Part shown: piece after piece, positions 1 to 12,727 of the stretch
Position numbering within the stretch: the stretch's first letter is position 1
How the letters are laid out: every line of letters begins with the position of its first letter
Origin: Sipunculus nudus
Lineage: Eukaryota > Annelida > Sipuncula > Golfingiida > Sipunculidae
DNA: 64,000 bases
Assembly (NCBI GenBank): GCA_026874595.1
Contig: CM049310.1
Span: 27,453,058-27,517,057 of the forward strand
Reading direction: 5' to 3'
Translations under genes and position numbers: made by a program
The notes under the pieces: model-generated
The model's input: only the letters and a program-made list of their open reading frames with translations
Told to the model about the DNA's origin: nothing
Databases searched by the model: none

Positions 1-152
1 TGTTGGTACAGCAGCTGACCATAGGAACAAGTCCTGAAGCTGAACGATATCCGATCAGTCCGTAAATTGAGAACTTTTGTGAGTGTGGCACTTGACCCAA
101 GCGTCCTGTTAAAATATCCTTTGTTTCCTCTGCTGCCTGTGGCTGATTGACT
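1..152 (-). CDS. partial exon of a laminin-G-domain protein
   Basis: After a splice acceptor (GTGTTCAG at 160-153) the minus strand is open without stops for 50 codons to the window edge. The translation ends in a stretch typical of the first beta strands of a laminin G / concanavalin-like domain: LRTDRISFSFRTC, a short turn, then GQLLYQ. The family pattern is an Ile/Phe-Ser-Phe-x-Phe-Arg-Thr strand followed by Gly-x-Leu-Leu. LamG domains occur in secreted or cell-surface proteins such as neurexins, contactin-associated proteins, usherin and pikachurin; I cannot tell which this is. The exon starts in phase 0 if the acceptor is right. The gene runs leftwards out of the window, so earlier exons should lie at higher coordinates, but I could not identify them securely. 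Confidence 0.6.
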
Positions 153-1337
153 CTGAACACATGATAGTACTAGCACCGTGAACAGCACACCTACAACAAC
201 AGATATATATATTATTATTAATTATCACAATAAATGTGACAAAGTCTCACAGTTAGACCCACATACAATATGAATTAAAAACTACTTTTCTTTTCATGAA
301 TGTAATACCTAAACCTCAATAAATACATGCCAAAATAAAAGAAACTTGGGAGGGAACTCTCTTATAATCCCTTCCTTGCTGTGGTACTGTCATTTCCTTA
401 ATCCAGGTAATGCCCCTCGTTAAGTTTTTTTTTCACATCTTAATTAGTGTATAATGCAGCATGTAAAGCCAACTGATGTCAACAACATCAGTTGTCACAA
501 CAACATCAAGGGGCGGGGTGGGGGTGGGGGGGGGGGGGGGTTGTGCCAGAAATCATTGCTCATCTTCCACAATCCAGTTAAATATATCAACAGCTGGGTA
601 GTTGTTTGGTTTGCCAACAGATGTCACTAGTACCACACAATATTTATGTAAATAACTAATTTTGTACAGCCCATTTTAATTAACTTTTATTAATTTCTAG
701 GTGTTCCTTTTACATAAATATTGATTATCTTTTTTTTTATTTTCAAGGTCAATTCAAAAGATGTACATTTGCTTTAGAATGAAAACACACCAACAATTTA
801 TTTTGTTTTTAATTTTGTTGAAGAAACATTGATCAATGTATTAAGGTTTTTGCATTGTAAAAAAAGGTAAACAATGAAATTGAGAAGATTAAAGTGTGGA
901 GGGGGGGGGGGGAGTACACAAGGGAACCAGCAGTATGTAATGTTTAGCAGTACATTATGGAATATAGTCAGTACTAGAGCCAACTTCAAACAACCTGCAT
1001 GGCCTTGATTTTCAAATTCACCACACGTTCCACACCTGTCATGTCCTTAAATGTTCCCTAATCATAAATCAGGGAAATAATATCAGAATGTTATGTTATA
1101 TAAACCACCAAAGCCTAAGTATAATCAATAACACAACAGGCCAGACACCCACACTGCTTGTCTGTGTGGTAAATCTGTAAATTATAGCAATTTTTAATCT
1201 GAGGAATATCTAATCCTCCAAAAACAGAGACAATTATTGTTTTCATTTGTATGTCACTGTATTGATAATATTTTATGAACAGACAGACAGACAGGAAAAA
1301 TGAAGACTCAGGCTATGTCACATGGATAAGGAATATA
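153..1337. other. non-coding AT-rich stretch with two poly-G runs
   Basis: Probably intronic or intergenic to the laminin-G gene. I see no coding exon. It holds a G-rich run at 510-541 and another at 900-912, and a short (ACAG)n tract near 1280. The minus-strand ORF over the second G run merely reads poly-proline and is not a gene. Confidence 0.5.
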
Positions 1338-2132
1338 CTGTGGTTGGCTTGTTATTTGCGGTGGTTTCAAATTCGCTGTATTCCCGGTAGGGGAAAAACC
1401 GCAAAATTGAAACCATGCAGATATGAAACCTTGCTTTCATGGGAAAATAGTCTCTGTAGTTGCCACCAGGTAGCAATGATGGGCATTAGCGGAAAATAAA
1501 TATATCTTAATGACCATCATGTTGATCGCAGGGTGCAACATATCCATGATCCAGTTTAATATATAAAAAATGCTAAATTCTCCTCAGCAGTTCTGCAAGT
1601 CTGATTTTGTTTATCCAATTGCAATCGCAAGCCGTTTGTCTTAGTGGAACTGCTTGAACTCTCTCCGCTTACGCTTTGTCAGCTGTCAGTCGATCTGATC
1701 ATTTGCTGCTTTGAGTAACTCTACTCTTTTCTTTGCATTCACACTCACGGGTATCAGGCAGACCTTCCGTGCGTGCCGCTTCAGGGATATGGCCCCTTCC
1801 GTAACCAACTTGTTATATCCATGAAACTATTTTTATATTACGTATTCTGAACATGATATGATCAGGGTAGAGAAGAGGGCCTTATTTATATTGATATGTA
1901 ATGGCCAAGCAGTGAAATCAATGCCCCTTTGAAGCAGCATCGCCAGCTTACGGCATTGACAGTCATTATTGTTTGAGCAAAACAACTTTGTGTAATAGAG
2001 GATTCATACCTATTTTGGTGGTTTTTTTTTAATATTTATATATGCCCAATCACAAAAAATGGAACCCCGTGAAACTATGAAAAATTGCTTGAGTGCGAAA
2101 AGTGAGCCCCGTAAATATAAAGCCAACCACAG
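1338..2132. mobile_element. TA-flanked MITE (mariner-type), about 795 bp
   Basis: The ends are inverted repeats: CTGTGGTTGGCTT at 1338 and AAGCCAACCACAG ending at 2132, each flanked by the dinucleotide TA, the target duplication of Tc1/mariner elements. The sequence just inside each TIR is only loosely similar. No transposase is recognisable. A short open stretch inside (1686-1826, minus) is listed separately. The TIR and TA flanks are seen directly; the superfamily is inferred from the TA duplication alone. Confidence 0.6.
1686..1826 (-). pseudogene. possible decayed coding fragment inside the MITE
   Basis: A 46-codon open frame on the minus strand begins straight after a TAG stop and reads a basic, Lys/Arg/Val-rich peptide (…TEGAISLKRHARKVCLIP…KKRVELLKAANDQID) before a TGA. 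After the stop the frame continues as another basic stretch. The composition looks more protein-like than the neighbouring AT-rich DNA. I do not recognise the family. It may be a transposon or viral-like gene relic, or chance. Confidence 0.2.
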
Positions 2133-4517
2133 TAGATGGATTCATTTCCAAGGGTCTTTTTGTAACATCAGATATATTTTAGTGAAAATGGGTGGTTTTG
2201 AAATTAGTCATCTGGCCGTCATTTGAACTGGGATAAGCAACACACACCAGCACTGGAATATTCATTTCTGGAGTACACTGCTGAAAATAACAACACCCAA
2301 AATGTGGTGAAGGGCAAAGACGAAGAATGTCAAATGACTAAGGATCAGGGTAACACCCTTCAGGACAAAATAACAAATGAGGAGTTATATATGTTTGATC
2401 CTATTGCAAATCAAAGTTTCAAGGTGCTAAAATGTGCTGTTTTAACTGAAACCTGACTACCGCTAACTAGAATGAGGCCAGGTGGCCATATAACTGCATA
2501 TGGTGTTGATCTAGTTTAGTATGTCACATTAACAAATTAGGGCCTTGACTTGCCAGGCCACACAACTCAGGCTGAATTCAACAGGCTGGTCCACTGTGGT
2601 TGTAATACAATATACCAGTCTGAGGGGTAACATGACACCCTACCCTGTGTAGCATAGTGAACACTCCAGCCTCCTCTGTGTATTTTGACTTGCTGGGGGT
2701 TTCTAGGAGATCATACATGGTGTATCATATATTACTCCTAATGGTCATCTGCCCAGCATATGTTGTCATATGGACCGCATTCAATTAGAGTTGTGAATTT
2801 ATGAGGGATGATATGAATCAACTGAATTCTTGATTCAGACCTCAAAATTTAATTCACAATGTATAACAAAACCCTGCATTGTTGTAAAACAGGTTATACT
2901 TTTTTATCACAGGAAAGCAGAAAATTGAATAAATTTAACTTTTAAAAAGGATTAAAAGTCACCCCAAAAGAATAAGAAATAAAGTCAAAGCTTTTTGGGG
3001 AGATATTTTGAATTAAGTACACTGATTGGCTTTTGTGCTTCTCCCACTTTTTAAAATGTCTTGCCAACTGATCCTATATTTTCAGGAAGAGAACAGGCTC
3101 TTTACACAAAAAGCATTTTATAATGTACTGGGTTGAAAAAGAGCATAACTCTTGGTCACTGTATACATTGGAGGCATTTTGTTATGCGCTCCTTTATGAT
3201 TCCGGTATATGAGTGAATTTGTAAATTATCACTCATTGTCTGGGGGACTCTGCTTGGTTTCAAAATGAAACCCTCAGCTTCGTCACACAATAGCTCTCAC
3301 TCAGGCTTGATGCCACTGTCCATCACAATACAACAAAACAAAATGAGAGAATAAAAGAGTGAAATGGAAAATGAAAATTGACCATGTATGAAACTAATAA
3401 GGCAGGAAAAAACACCTGCCAGGTAACAGATTATCAGTGTGTCATGAAGTGCATTTTGCTATTTATAACTTCTCCATCATAAGCGGATCCATCATCCCAG
3501 ATTGCCGCTTCATTAGGTATGATACTCAGAAACCAGGGGATACCTGTCAAGTCAGTGAATACAACCCCTCCCCTGAGCGACCCCATTTATTGTGCCCCCA
3601 CCCCTGGACATGTGGCATCAGGGTCGTTCTGTAGACTGGGAACATGCATGGGGGCAGGTACACAGCATATTAATGAGTTACTTGTTGAAATATGCATGGT
3701 CCCCTTGTGAAAGGAACAAGCTTGTTGATTTCACTGAGCTGATTCACCAGTCAGCTATGCAGGAAACATAGGAGGGTCACATGTCTGTAAGCGGTAATCA
3801 GACAGGCTTAATAAGATCTGCCAACTCTGACCCTGCCTGCGCTATTCTTACTCAGTTTGCCATTCAGATTTCAAACCAGTGGCAAAGATAGCTGACCCCT
3901 GACCTCAAACATGGTGAACAGTCATGAACCATAATGTTTCCAGTTATGTAACATGGATCAACACTCCCTGTAGTTTTATTAGATTTTACATTTGTGTCTA
4001 ATTACTTACATACCCACACACTATCACAGGTCATTTAAAAAAAGTTTTATATGGGATTCGGTATCATTCTAGTGGTCCTTTTTTCTCCCTGTGAAAGGGC
4101 ATATCTTCCCAAGTGCTCTATATGTTTCAATGATGACCTGAGAACAATACATTATGATATATTTTCATATCTTGTTTTTTTTTATTGTATCATACTTGAC
4201 ATGCAATATGGACATAAAGGACTGGGCATAAAACCTGTGTATGATATAATCTTCACACAAGTTAACTTGTGATGACATTTATCATACACAAACACTGGCC
4301 TTTGATGGCCTTTAACAAAAAGGTAATATTACAGCCGACTGTTTAACGTTTATAATTCTGTTTAATAAATTCTGTCTGGCTCACTCTGCCACAATGGCAT
4401 TATATTACCTGTCCTTTTGATGACACCATTGATCTGTTGTCTATTGTATTTGTAAAGCAGGTAATCAACTTGTCTCTGGGAACAAACCTCGAATAAGTCT
4501 GAAATAGGGCTAATAAT
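2133..4517. other. no supported feature
   Basis: About 2.4 kb of mixed composition. Slightly GC-richer patches near 2540-2720 and 3520-3640 have short open frames on both strands but no convincing splice pairing or recognisable protein. Confidence 0.4.
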
Positions 4518-6531
4518 CAGACTAGACATTTCTTGGCACTGCAGGTGCCAGAGTATCCTCAGACATAGAAGGCCCCCCCCCCCCCCCATTAAGATTAGAC
4601 CCCCATTTTTAGCAGCATATACTGACACTTGGCATATTTATTGTTTCTTCTATCTAACAATCCACAATCTTGTTGAAGATGTTGGTCCTGTGACCTTGAT
4701 CTTTTTAAAGATGTGACCTGTGACCTTGACCTTTGACCCCAAAATCAATTTGGGTCTTGCTTTTCCAATGGGACATATGCAAGTCAAGTTTGAAATCTAT
4801 ACATCAATAAAGCAGGAGTTATCATCCAGAAACTAATTTTTTGGACAGATGGCTCCTGTGACCTTCACCTTTGACCTTGTGACCTCAAAAATGATAGGGT
4901 TCTACCTCTCTTGGCAGGAGAACTATATGTGCAAGATGAAAGATCTGAGATGAAATGTTTGGCTGAAAATGCATCCACAATCTTTTTAAAGATGTGTCCT
5001 GTGACCTTGACCTTTGACCTCATGACCCCAAAATCAATTTTGGTCTTGCTTTTCCAATGGGACATATATAAGTCAAGTTTGAAATCCATACATCAATAAA
5101 AGCAGGAATTATCATCCAGAAACTAATTTTTGGACAGATGGCTCCTGTGACTTTCACCTTTGACCTTGTGACCTCAAAATTGATAGGGGTCTTCCACTCT
5201 TGGCAGGTGAACTATATGTGCAAGATGAAAGATCTGAGATGAATTGTTTGGCTGAAAATGCATCCACAATCTTTTTAAAGAGGTTTCCTGTGACCTTGAC
5301 CTTTGACCTCATGACCCCAAAATCAATCGGGTCTTGCTCTTCCAATGGGTCAAATACAAGTCAAGTTTGAAATCCATACATCAATAAAAGAAGGAATTAT
5401 CATTCAGAAACTAATTTTTGAACAGATGGCTCCTGTGACCTTCACCTTTGACCTTGTGACCTCAAAACTGATAGGGGTCTTCCTCTATTTGCAGATGACT
5501 TATATGTGCAAGATGAAAGGTCTGAGATGAAATGTTTGGCTGAAAATGCATCCACAATCTTTTTAAAGATGTGTCCTGTGACCTTGACCTTTGACCTCAT
5601 GACCCCAAAATCAATTTTGGTCTTGCTTTTTCAATGGGACATATACAAGTCAAATTTGAAATCAATACATCAATAAAAGCAGGAATTATCATCCAGAAAC
5701 TAATTTTTGGACAGATAGCTCCTGTGGCCTTGACCTTTGACCTTGTGACCCCAAAATTGATATGGATCATCCACTATTGGCAAGTGAGCTATATATTCAA
5801 GATGGAAGACCTGGGATGAAAGTATGGCTTAAAATGCATCCACAGTATCTTTTAAGATGCCAGTCCAGTGACCTTGACCTTTGACCTCATGACCCTAGAA
5901 CCTATAGGATTCTTACTTTAGTGGTGGGCCATACATAAGTCATGTTTGAAATCCATATGGCTATCAACACTGGAGATATCATAAGGTGTGTGATTTTCAC
6001 CATATATGGCAATATTCAAGGTCAAGGCCACTATCATAGGAAAGGTCATGACCCCAATTTAAATAAACATCATCCCATAACCAATACCTATGTATATGCA
6101 CAATATAAAAGAAATCTGTCAATTAGTTTTTGACTTATAATGCTCACAGTACTGTAAGGTGGCAATTTTGGGGGTATTAAACTGCACGAAAACAAGTAAA
6201 GAATAATAGGTGGCGCCACCAGTTTCTGGAACATGACAACCCTATCCATGATCTTCCATCAACTCGACTTTGGAATAATCTTGAGATATTAAAGAATTTG
6301 TGTGATTTTCCCCAAAATTGGACCTATTCAAGGTCAAGGACACTCTCCTAGTAAAGGTCATGACCTCATTTTAAATAGGCGTCGTCCTCTTACCCATATC
6401 TATACATATACCAAGTTTGGTAAAGTTCCGTGAAATATTGTTTGGGTTATCGCGCCAACAAGATTTATATGCGGCGGCGGCGGGACCGGTATGAAAACAT
6501 AGTATCCCCCGACTTTGTCTGGGGATACAAT
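4518..6531 (+). mobile_element. ACTAGA-type element 1 with 288-bp tandem core
   Basis: The left end starts ACTAGACATTTC, followed by a stem-loop TGGCAC-TGCAG-GTGCCA and AGTATCCTCAGACA. The right end is a hairpin of TATCCCC and GGGGATA around 6498-6528, followed by CAA. The left AGTATCC(C/T)CAGACA is complementary to the right arm, giving a short subterminal inverted repeat. Between them lies a tandem core of about four units and a non-repeated part containing the palindrome GGTGGCGCCACC near 6211. The layout resembles non-autonomous Helentron-like elements; that classification is inference. No encoded protein is seen. Confidence 0.65.
4721..6000. repeat. tandem repeat, about 288 bp per unit, nuclear-receptor half-site rich
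   Basis: The phrase TGACCTTGACCTTTGACC recurs at about 4721, 5002, 5291, 5579 and 5869, a spacing of 281-290 bp. Each full unit carries two clusters of the hexamer TGACCT or a one-base variant, roughly 140 bp apart, with spacings of 0, 1 and 2 bases. TGACCT is the complement of AGGTCA, the nuclear-receptor half-site. Short open frames on both strands here are by-products of the repeat. Confidence 0.85.
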
Positions 6532-6732
6532 TATATGTGATGTTAAAATGAACACACTTATATAATATAATGAATTTTTAAATGATAGGTCTGTAGCCTG
6601 CAGGCGGCACTGTGTCCTGAACAAGGATGATGACAACAATATCCCAAAGACATGAAAGGTGTATGCCACCATTATTAAACCTTTTAGATTTCAAGTGTTT
6701 ATATGCAACACACCAACAATAATCCAGATATG

Positions 6733-7212
6733 CTTCTGAGGAAGCGGAAATCTTGCGCTTCTAAAGAAGCTACTGATTTTCCCGCTGCCTGCTTTGACCG
6801 TTTATGATGCATTTTAACACGAGGTGGTGCACATTGGCCTGTCGGCTTAAAAAACTGCTGATGTGACTATCAGCCAACCAAATGCAAGTCAACAAACACT
6901 CGACAGGCATCAGGCTCCGCCCAGAAACCACGTGTGGGGCAATTCTCTCTGAGCCTGTGGCCTGTTCAAACAGTCGCTGGGGCAATGATCTGTCACTCAA
7001 AACGAAATGAACAACATTGGCTTCGTGTATTCCTCGCTCGGCTGGTAAACCATTTTGCTTCCAACACAGGGTCTCATCTGATTGGACCAAAATACAGTGC
7101 TCCCCTCTTGTGTAGAGATTTAGGATACAAGGTCATAACAAACAGCACTTACGATATAGGTAGTTGGGTTATAGGTAAAGGGCTGTGTAAAGAGCGTATA
7201 ATCCAGAAGTCG
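6733..7212 (+). repeat. dispersed CCAAT/GC-box-rich repeat, copy 1
   Basis: This segment is an inverted, diverged copy of 45087-45785. Shared blocks include the stem-like GCGCTTCTAAAGAAGC, a GC box (GGCTCCGCCC), TCTCTCTGAGCCTGTGGCC, a GTGTATTCCTCGCT block next to ATTGGCT, ACAGTGCTCCCCTC, and the end block AGGTAAAG…GCTGTGTAAAGAGCG. It lacks about 200 bp present in the other copy. ORFs across it on both strands are not conserved proteins. It may be a solo LTR or another promoter-bearing element; I could not define target duplications. Confidence 0.6.
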
Positions 7213-10200
7213 TAACTTGTAATTAAAACACTGGAGTGAATCTCTGATGTTCTAACTGAGACTCCAGCTTTTTGCCATTGAGGATATGAAAAGTGTCAAA
7301 GTTGAATGCCCCATACTGTACCTCTGGGCTATGTACAGTCCTAGCCTCAGACCGACTCAAAGGATACCTTGTTGACCTCTAGAGAAAACACCAAGCTCAG
7401 ATCCAGTGTCTGACAGATTTCACTGACTAGTTACTCTCTTGGTCTCTGTACTATATGATATGTGAAACATGAATACTGTTCTCAAACTTGTCTGACTCAA
7501 TACATATAAAAAATCTAAATTTACTTTATATTTTGTTCATATCCATTTGATAAATGAAGAATAAACCATTATGTGATCTAGATAAAGTTAGAGAAACTTT
7601 CATCTTGTCATGTTATTTTCTTTTTTTTTTTTAACAAATTATATCTATGTTTATTAGAATTCAGTTATTTATATAAAGGGAAATAAAGTGCTCAATCTTG
7701 TTGTAATATAAACAGCAGTGATGACAATGAGCCTTTTCACTTATCATAATATCATTTTATCAGAAAAGATTCTTTTTTTTTATTTTATTCAGCACTTACC
7801 TTTAGGCCTATATGCCTCACATGAAAGTTAATATTTGGGATCTTTTTAAGAAAGAAAATGTAACCACTGAGATCATATATTGAAAGCACAGGTCAAGGCT
7901 AAAGCACTTAGAAAATTTGAATACCCTTGAAATAATGCAGAGATACAATGTTGATGATAGATGGCAGCATATCTGAGATACAGTATGCATGGACACTAAT
8001 GAAAATGGCCTCTGTGTCTAGATTTGGGTGAATTCTAAAAGTCTGGCCCAACTATCATAATAAATCCAGGATAATCCAAAAATTATTTTTATATGATATA
8101 TCTTGAGAATAACAAACAGATGGAAGTGAATACAAATGATAAATAATTATCAGCAAAAAAGAAAGTTTTATTAACTTTTTGCAGAGCTTAAGTCTTATTG
8201 ATTGATAAGAACTTTGAGCCTGCTGCTTGAAAAAAGGTCACAAAATGAAAACAACTGAAGGGGTTTGAATGTAATCTGTTAATACTGGGTATGTATTGCA
8301 CAGTATGTTAGATAATCCAGTTAAAATTCTTCCTATGAGTGCCATGACATTCCAGTCCTACCACACAGCCCTGTCTGAAACCTCAAGTGGTCCTGTACAA
8401 GTCCAGAGTGAACAGGGAGGGCTGCTGAAGTTACCTGACACCCTGACATGCTGCTGCAGCCAGCCAGGGAGGTGACAGGTTGGGGCAGGCTGTGCTAACA
8501 GCCATGGGACTTACAGACAATACAACTTAATAACAGCCAGCACATAGTCAACCGTACTGTGCACTGCCTGTGTCTTTACACATTCTAATGCCTTAATTAA
8601 ATTATAATTGTTATTAAGTCATTTAAAGATATTTTCACTGTAATTTACTGAAGTCGCCAAATGTATTTCACACTTCATTATAGTCTTACATTTTTACAAT
8701 TTTACAAGATGGTTACACCAAAATATAAACAAAATGCTTGAAGTCTTGGTCAGATTAATTAATTTCGTGGCAGAAAAAGCCCTGGTGTATTCATGTTGAC
8801 AGAGTCCTATACAGTTTGTATGTATGAAGTACATGATATTTAGGAGCAAAACAAAGAATCATTTAAGGCTGGTGTTACTAAAACTTAACATGGCTGATCT
8901 ATAAGTGTGTTTATGAAAGTTCAGAGATTAAATCTAAATCACTAGATAATAAATGATACAAAGTATAAATTGCAATTCCTGACAAAAAGAAAGCACACAA
9001 CTTGTTTAATAAATGAATACTGTTAACAATACTCAGCAGAATTAACCTGAATGTTACAAGTTTCATGCTCAGTGAACAGTTACCTAACTGTATGTCCAAG
9101 AGTTTTAAACTCTCATTTATAAAAGTCACCTCCCATCGATGTTGGAATGGGATTGATATTGAGCTAGTGTTGGTATTAAAATGATTTTTTGTATCATGAT
9201 AATTATTTAAAATATATTACAAAACACTGTGATACCATGATATCATTATTCATATATAATGAGCCATCCATAATAATAACAACCAACTTTACAGTCTTGA
9301 ATTTAAATAGGTGGTTAAGTATTAATATCATTTATACCCATTGTGTCAGCATCACATGATCACTCATTAAGGTATGTAAGTAGCATGAAGGCACTGCAGG
9401 TGTGCGAGCTTGAGGCACTGGCACTCCTGCCCCCATCCTCAAAGCATGCTTGTAATCATGTTTCCTATAACTAAATAAATGCCGGAGAATCCTGGAGATT
9501 TCCAGAGAGTGTGATCATATCATAAATAAGTCATAACCATCATGTCTAATTAAATTCCATCCCCTATTTCATATAGCAAAATATGCAACCCATCCGTGAT
9601 GTTGGACCCGGTGACATTCTGACCATGACATTTTCGTTCCATGTAATTTATTCATTGCTCTTACTTTAAAATGTAATATTTTCTCCAGGATTTGTCCTTT
9701 CTGATCCATCCTGCTACTTCTGGACATTTCTGACTAATCCTGAAGTCAGTAGGAAAGCACAGTTCCACCAATACACAGGTGTTCAAATGCTTGCTGTTTA
9801 TTAAAATATATGTTAATCTGAACATGGACAACTTAGACCCTTAAGGTGGCATTTTCCCAGAAAGCACACTTAAAGTCTTGCTTGTGAACCAAAATTGTGG
9901 ACGAAAAAAGGGATATCCCAATAAAAAAGGGAATATAATGATATCACTATAATAGGAAAAATGACAGTACATTTATATTAGCTGTCAGATATCATGCAAA
10001 AACTGGTAACCATCCCAACCTTAGTTGATATACATTCTGACCTAGTGTTGAGAAAACACTTTTTCAATGATAAATAGAGATCTCACAATCTTTATCAGAT
10101 GAGGTTATTAGAATATACCTAGGTAAACAGAGATCTTATCTCATTATTGACAGTTCTTGCAATTATAGTTTCCAAATATAAATGCATGTCTTCAAAATAT

Positions 10201-11966
10201 TCAATAATTGTTATTGTATCAGATTTAATAACTGTGTCTTATCCAGTTTGTTAACATTGTAATAATTTGATAATAGTTAATACCCTGTACATTGTTTCCT
10301 TTACTGATTGGCAATATTGGTCTTCTTAATGAGTTAAAAACACTCGTAATGAATAACACTGCAGTTTGGCACAAAGTCAAAAAGCTTAAAATTGATAAAA
10401 TACATTTAACCATCTTTCCAGAAAAGCTGATTTCTACATGTTTACAAATTAAAAGTAGATTGCTTTGGTTCTAAACCTGTATTATATTAATTTTAGTTTA
10501 ACTTGCTGTTAATAAAATCTATGCTTACCCTATGTCCTTAGAGTACAAACTCTGAACTTTATTCTCAGCGATCCCCCAGCCTATTCACCTTTGACTTTTA
10601 TTGATTATCCTTTGGCTGCTAGTTTCCTAATCATACAAACGAACTGTCTTTAAAATCTTTATGTTCATAAAGCTTTAATCTTTTTGTCAATGGCTTACTG
10701 GTAAATGGTGACTGATGATACAATGTAAATGAAGTAGGATTTCTGTAAACCATCTTATGTACAATATATATACTGGCATTGTACAGTCCATGTATGAATA
10801 CATGGTAGTTCTACCTAGGAATTCATTTTGAGTTTCCTTTGCATTAGTGTTCAGGAATGGGCAGTGGATAATGTGCACAAGCACAATGTCAGGTAAATAA
10901 TATGAAATGAAATTACACTACATAAATTTACAGGTACTAGTTTTCAAAATGCCTTAATGAAACCAAACATTTTTGTTATGCTAATTCACAAATCATGTAT
11001 GAAATAATAATGGGTTTCTACTTTTCATTCATAATTTTGCTAATAACTTAAAATATAAATATGGTGAATGCACTGACCATTTCATTCAGTATAAGATACC
11101 ATTTAACAGCAAGGTGGCCCACTGAGTTGTTTCTGAACACATGCCTATCTTGCTTACACAATATATTTGCATATATATACTTATATTATACTCATAAAAT
11201 GTTAGTAAATTTTGAATATATATTTATTACAAAGCTTCATCATTAGCCTTTATGTATGTTTTTATTTTTCTAATATTTCAGCAATCTGTATGAAGTTCTA
11301 ATATCTTGTGGGGTTTGTTTCTGTCCTGGAGTTCTGTAATATAATATAATTTAGTTTGCGTTGTTCCTACTGTTGTGTAATTTGAGTATCTGAACCCAGT
11401 GGTGTACAGATGCTAAAAGAAATCCCCACACAAATGCACCATGGGTAACCTACTTGTTGACACTGAAATGTGAGCGGAACAAATCATGCCTCCTCACAAA
11501 TCAACTGTCATAATTGTCTTTGTGTTGTTAAGTAATATATGACCACAACTGCTTTTAAAAACAGTTGGGATTTCTCAGAATCACAAAAACACAGACTTGT
11601 AAATGTCAAGTGGCTGGCATGTTCAAGGTTATCTCTAGATTCTAATAGACTTTCCAAGAGTCGCAGGTCACTTGAACTTCAGTTACAAATTGTGGGAATG
11701 TCAAAAATCTGTGTAAAGTGAAACATCTATCAAATGTAACAATCTTTCTCAAATAAGAATCAGCGACTTTTCAAGGTCTATTTTAAAATGGCGCAGAGGA
11801 GTGGTACCTGCATACAAAACAAATTGAAGACCCCTCTTCTGTCTGTCACTGACTTTGATCCATAACCTTTCGCTTGGACACATACTTTTAAAATGCATTT
11901 TACTCATTATATCATCAATAAAAAATCATATTTAGTATAACACTGACCATTCTCCACCCTCAAACT
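7213..11966. other. AT-rich non-coding stretch, no supported gene
   Basis: Nearly 4.8 kb with no convincing exon. A GC-richer patch at 8340-8520 is open for about 65 codons on the plus strand but is low in complexity (Cys, Ser, Gln) with no recognisable domain. A good minus-strand donor (CTAAAG|GTAAGT) near 7797 could bound a 42-bp exon, but nothing supports it further. Confidence 0.4.
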
Positions 11967-12727
11967 AGACATTTCTTGGCATCACAGATGCCATAGTATC
12001 CCCAGACAATTAATCCTCCCTCCCCCCTTCAGAAGCATATATATACCTACACATCCCAAGCCACCAGGGTTTCTTCAGGTGTGACCTTCAAAACCAAGGT
12101 CAAGAACACTAGTCTCTTTCAACAACTTATCATCTGACATCTTTTATTTTGATTTTGAGATGGATACATCTATGGACTTGATCGAAAGACAATATTTTTT
12201 CACCAAATACGGTAATATTCACAGTCAAGGCCACTCTCATAGGAAAGATGATGATCCCAATTTAAATATATGGCATCTAAAATTCCATATAGATCTATGT
12301 ATATGCATAATATGACAGAAATCTGTTCATTAGTTTTTGACTTATAATGCTCACAGTACTGTCAAGTGGCAATGATGGGGGTATTAACAGGTGCAAAAAC
12401 AAGAAAAGGATAATATCAATAGGTGACACCACTAGTTTCTAGTACAAGACAATGCTTTCCAAGATCTTTGGTCAACTTAATTTTTGGATCAATCCATTCA
12501 AGATTTCTTGAGATATTTAAGAATTTGTGTGATTTTCCCCAAAATAGGACCTATTCAAGGTCAAGGTCACTCTCCTAATTAAGGTCATGACCATTCGTCC
12601 TCTCAACAATATCTATGTACATGTCAAGTTTGGTAAAGATCCTTAAAATATTTTTTGAGTTATTGCATAAACAAGAACTATCTGCAGCAGGACCATCATG
12701 AAACCACAGTAAGTCTGGGGATACAAT
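11967..12727 (+). mobile_element. ACTAGA-type element 2, without tandem core
   Basis: It starts ACTAGACATTTC, then a stem-loop TGGCAT-CACAG-ATGCCA and AGTATCCCCAGACAA; it ends TGTC-like AGTCTGGGGATACAA near 12713-12727. Interior blocks match the non-repeated part of the element at 4518-6531, for example TTAGTTTTTGACTTATAATG and the degenerate palindrome AGGTGACACCACT near 12420. The 3' hairpin's left arm has decayed. This looks like a short, older relative of element 1. Confidence 0.6.

Noticed and set aside
6770-7215. Overlapping ORFs of 106 and 93 codons
   Set aside because: Both lie in a dispersed repeat whose second copy does not keep either frame.
8275-8475. Plus-strand open stretch of about 65 codons in a GC-richer patch
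   Set aside because: Low-complexity composition, no splice sites that fit and no recognisable motif.
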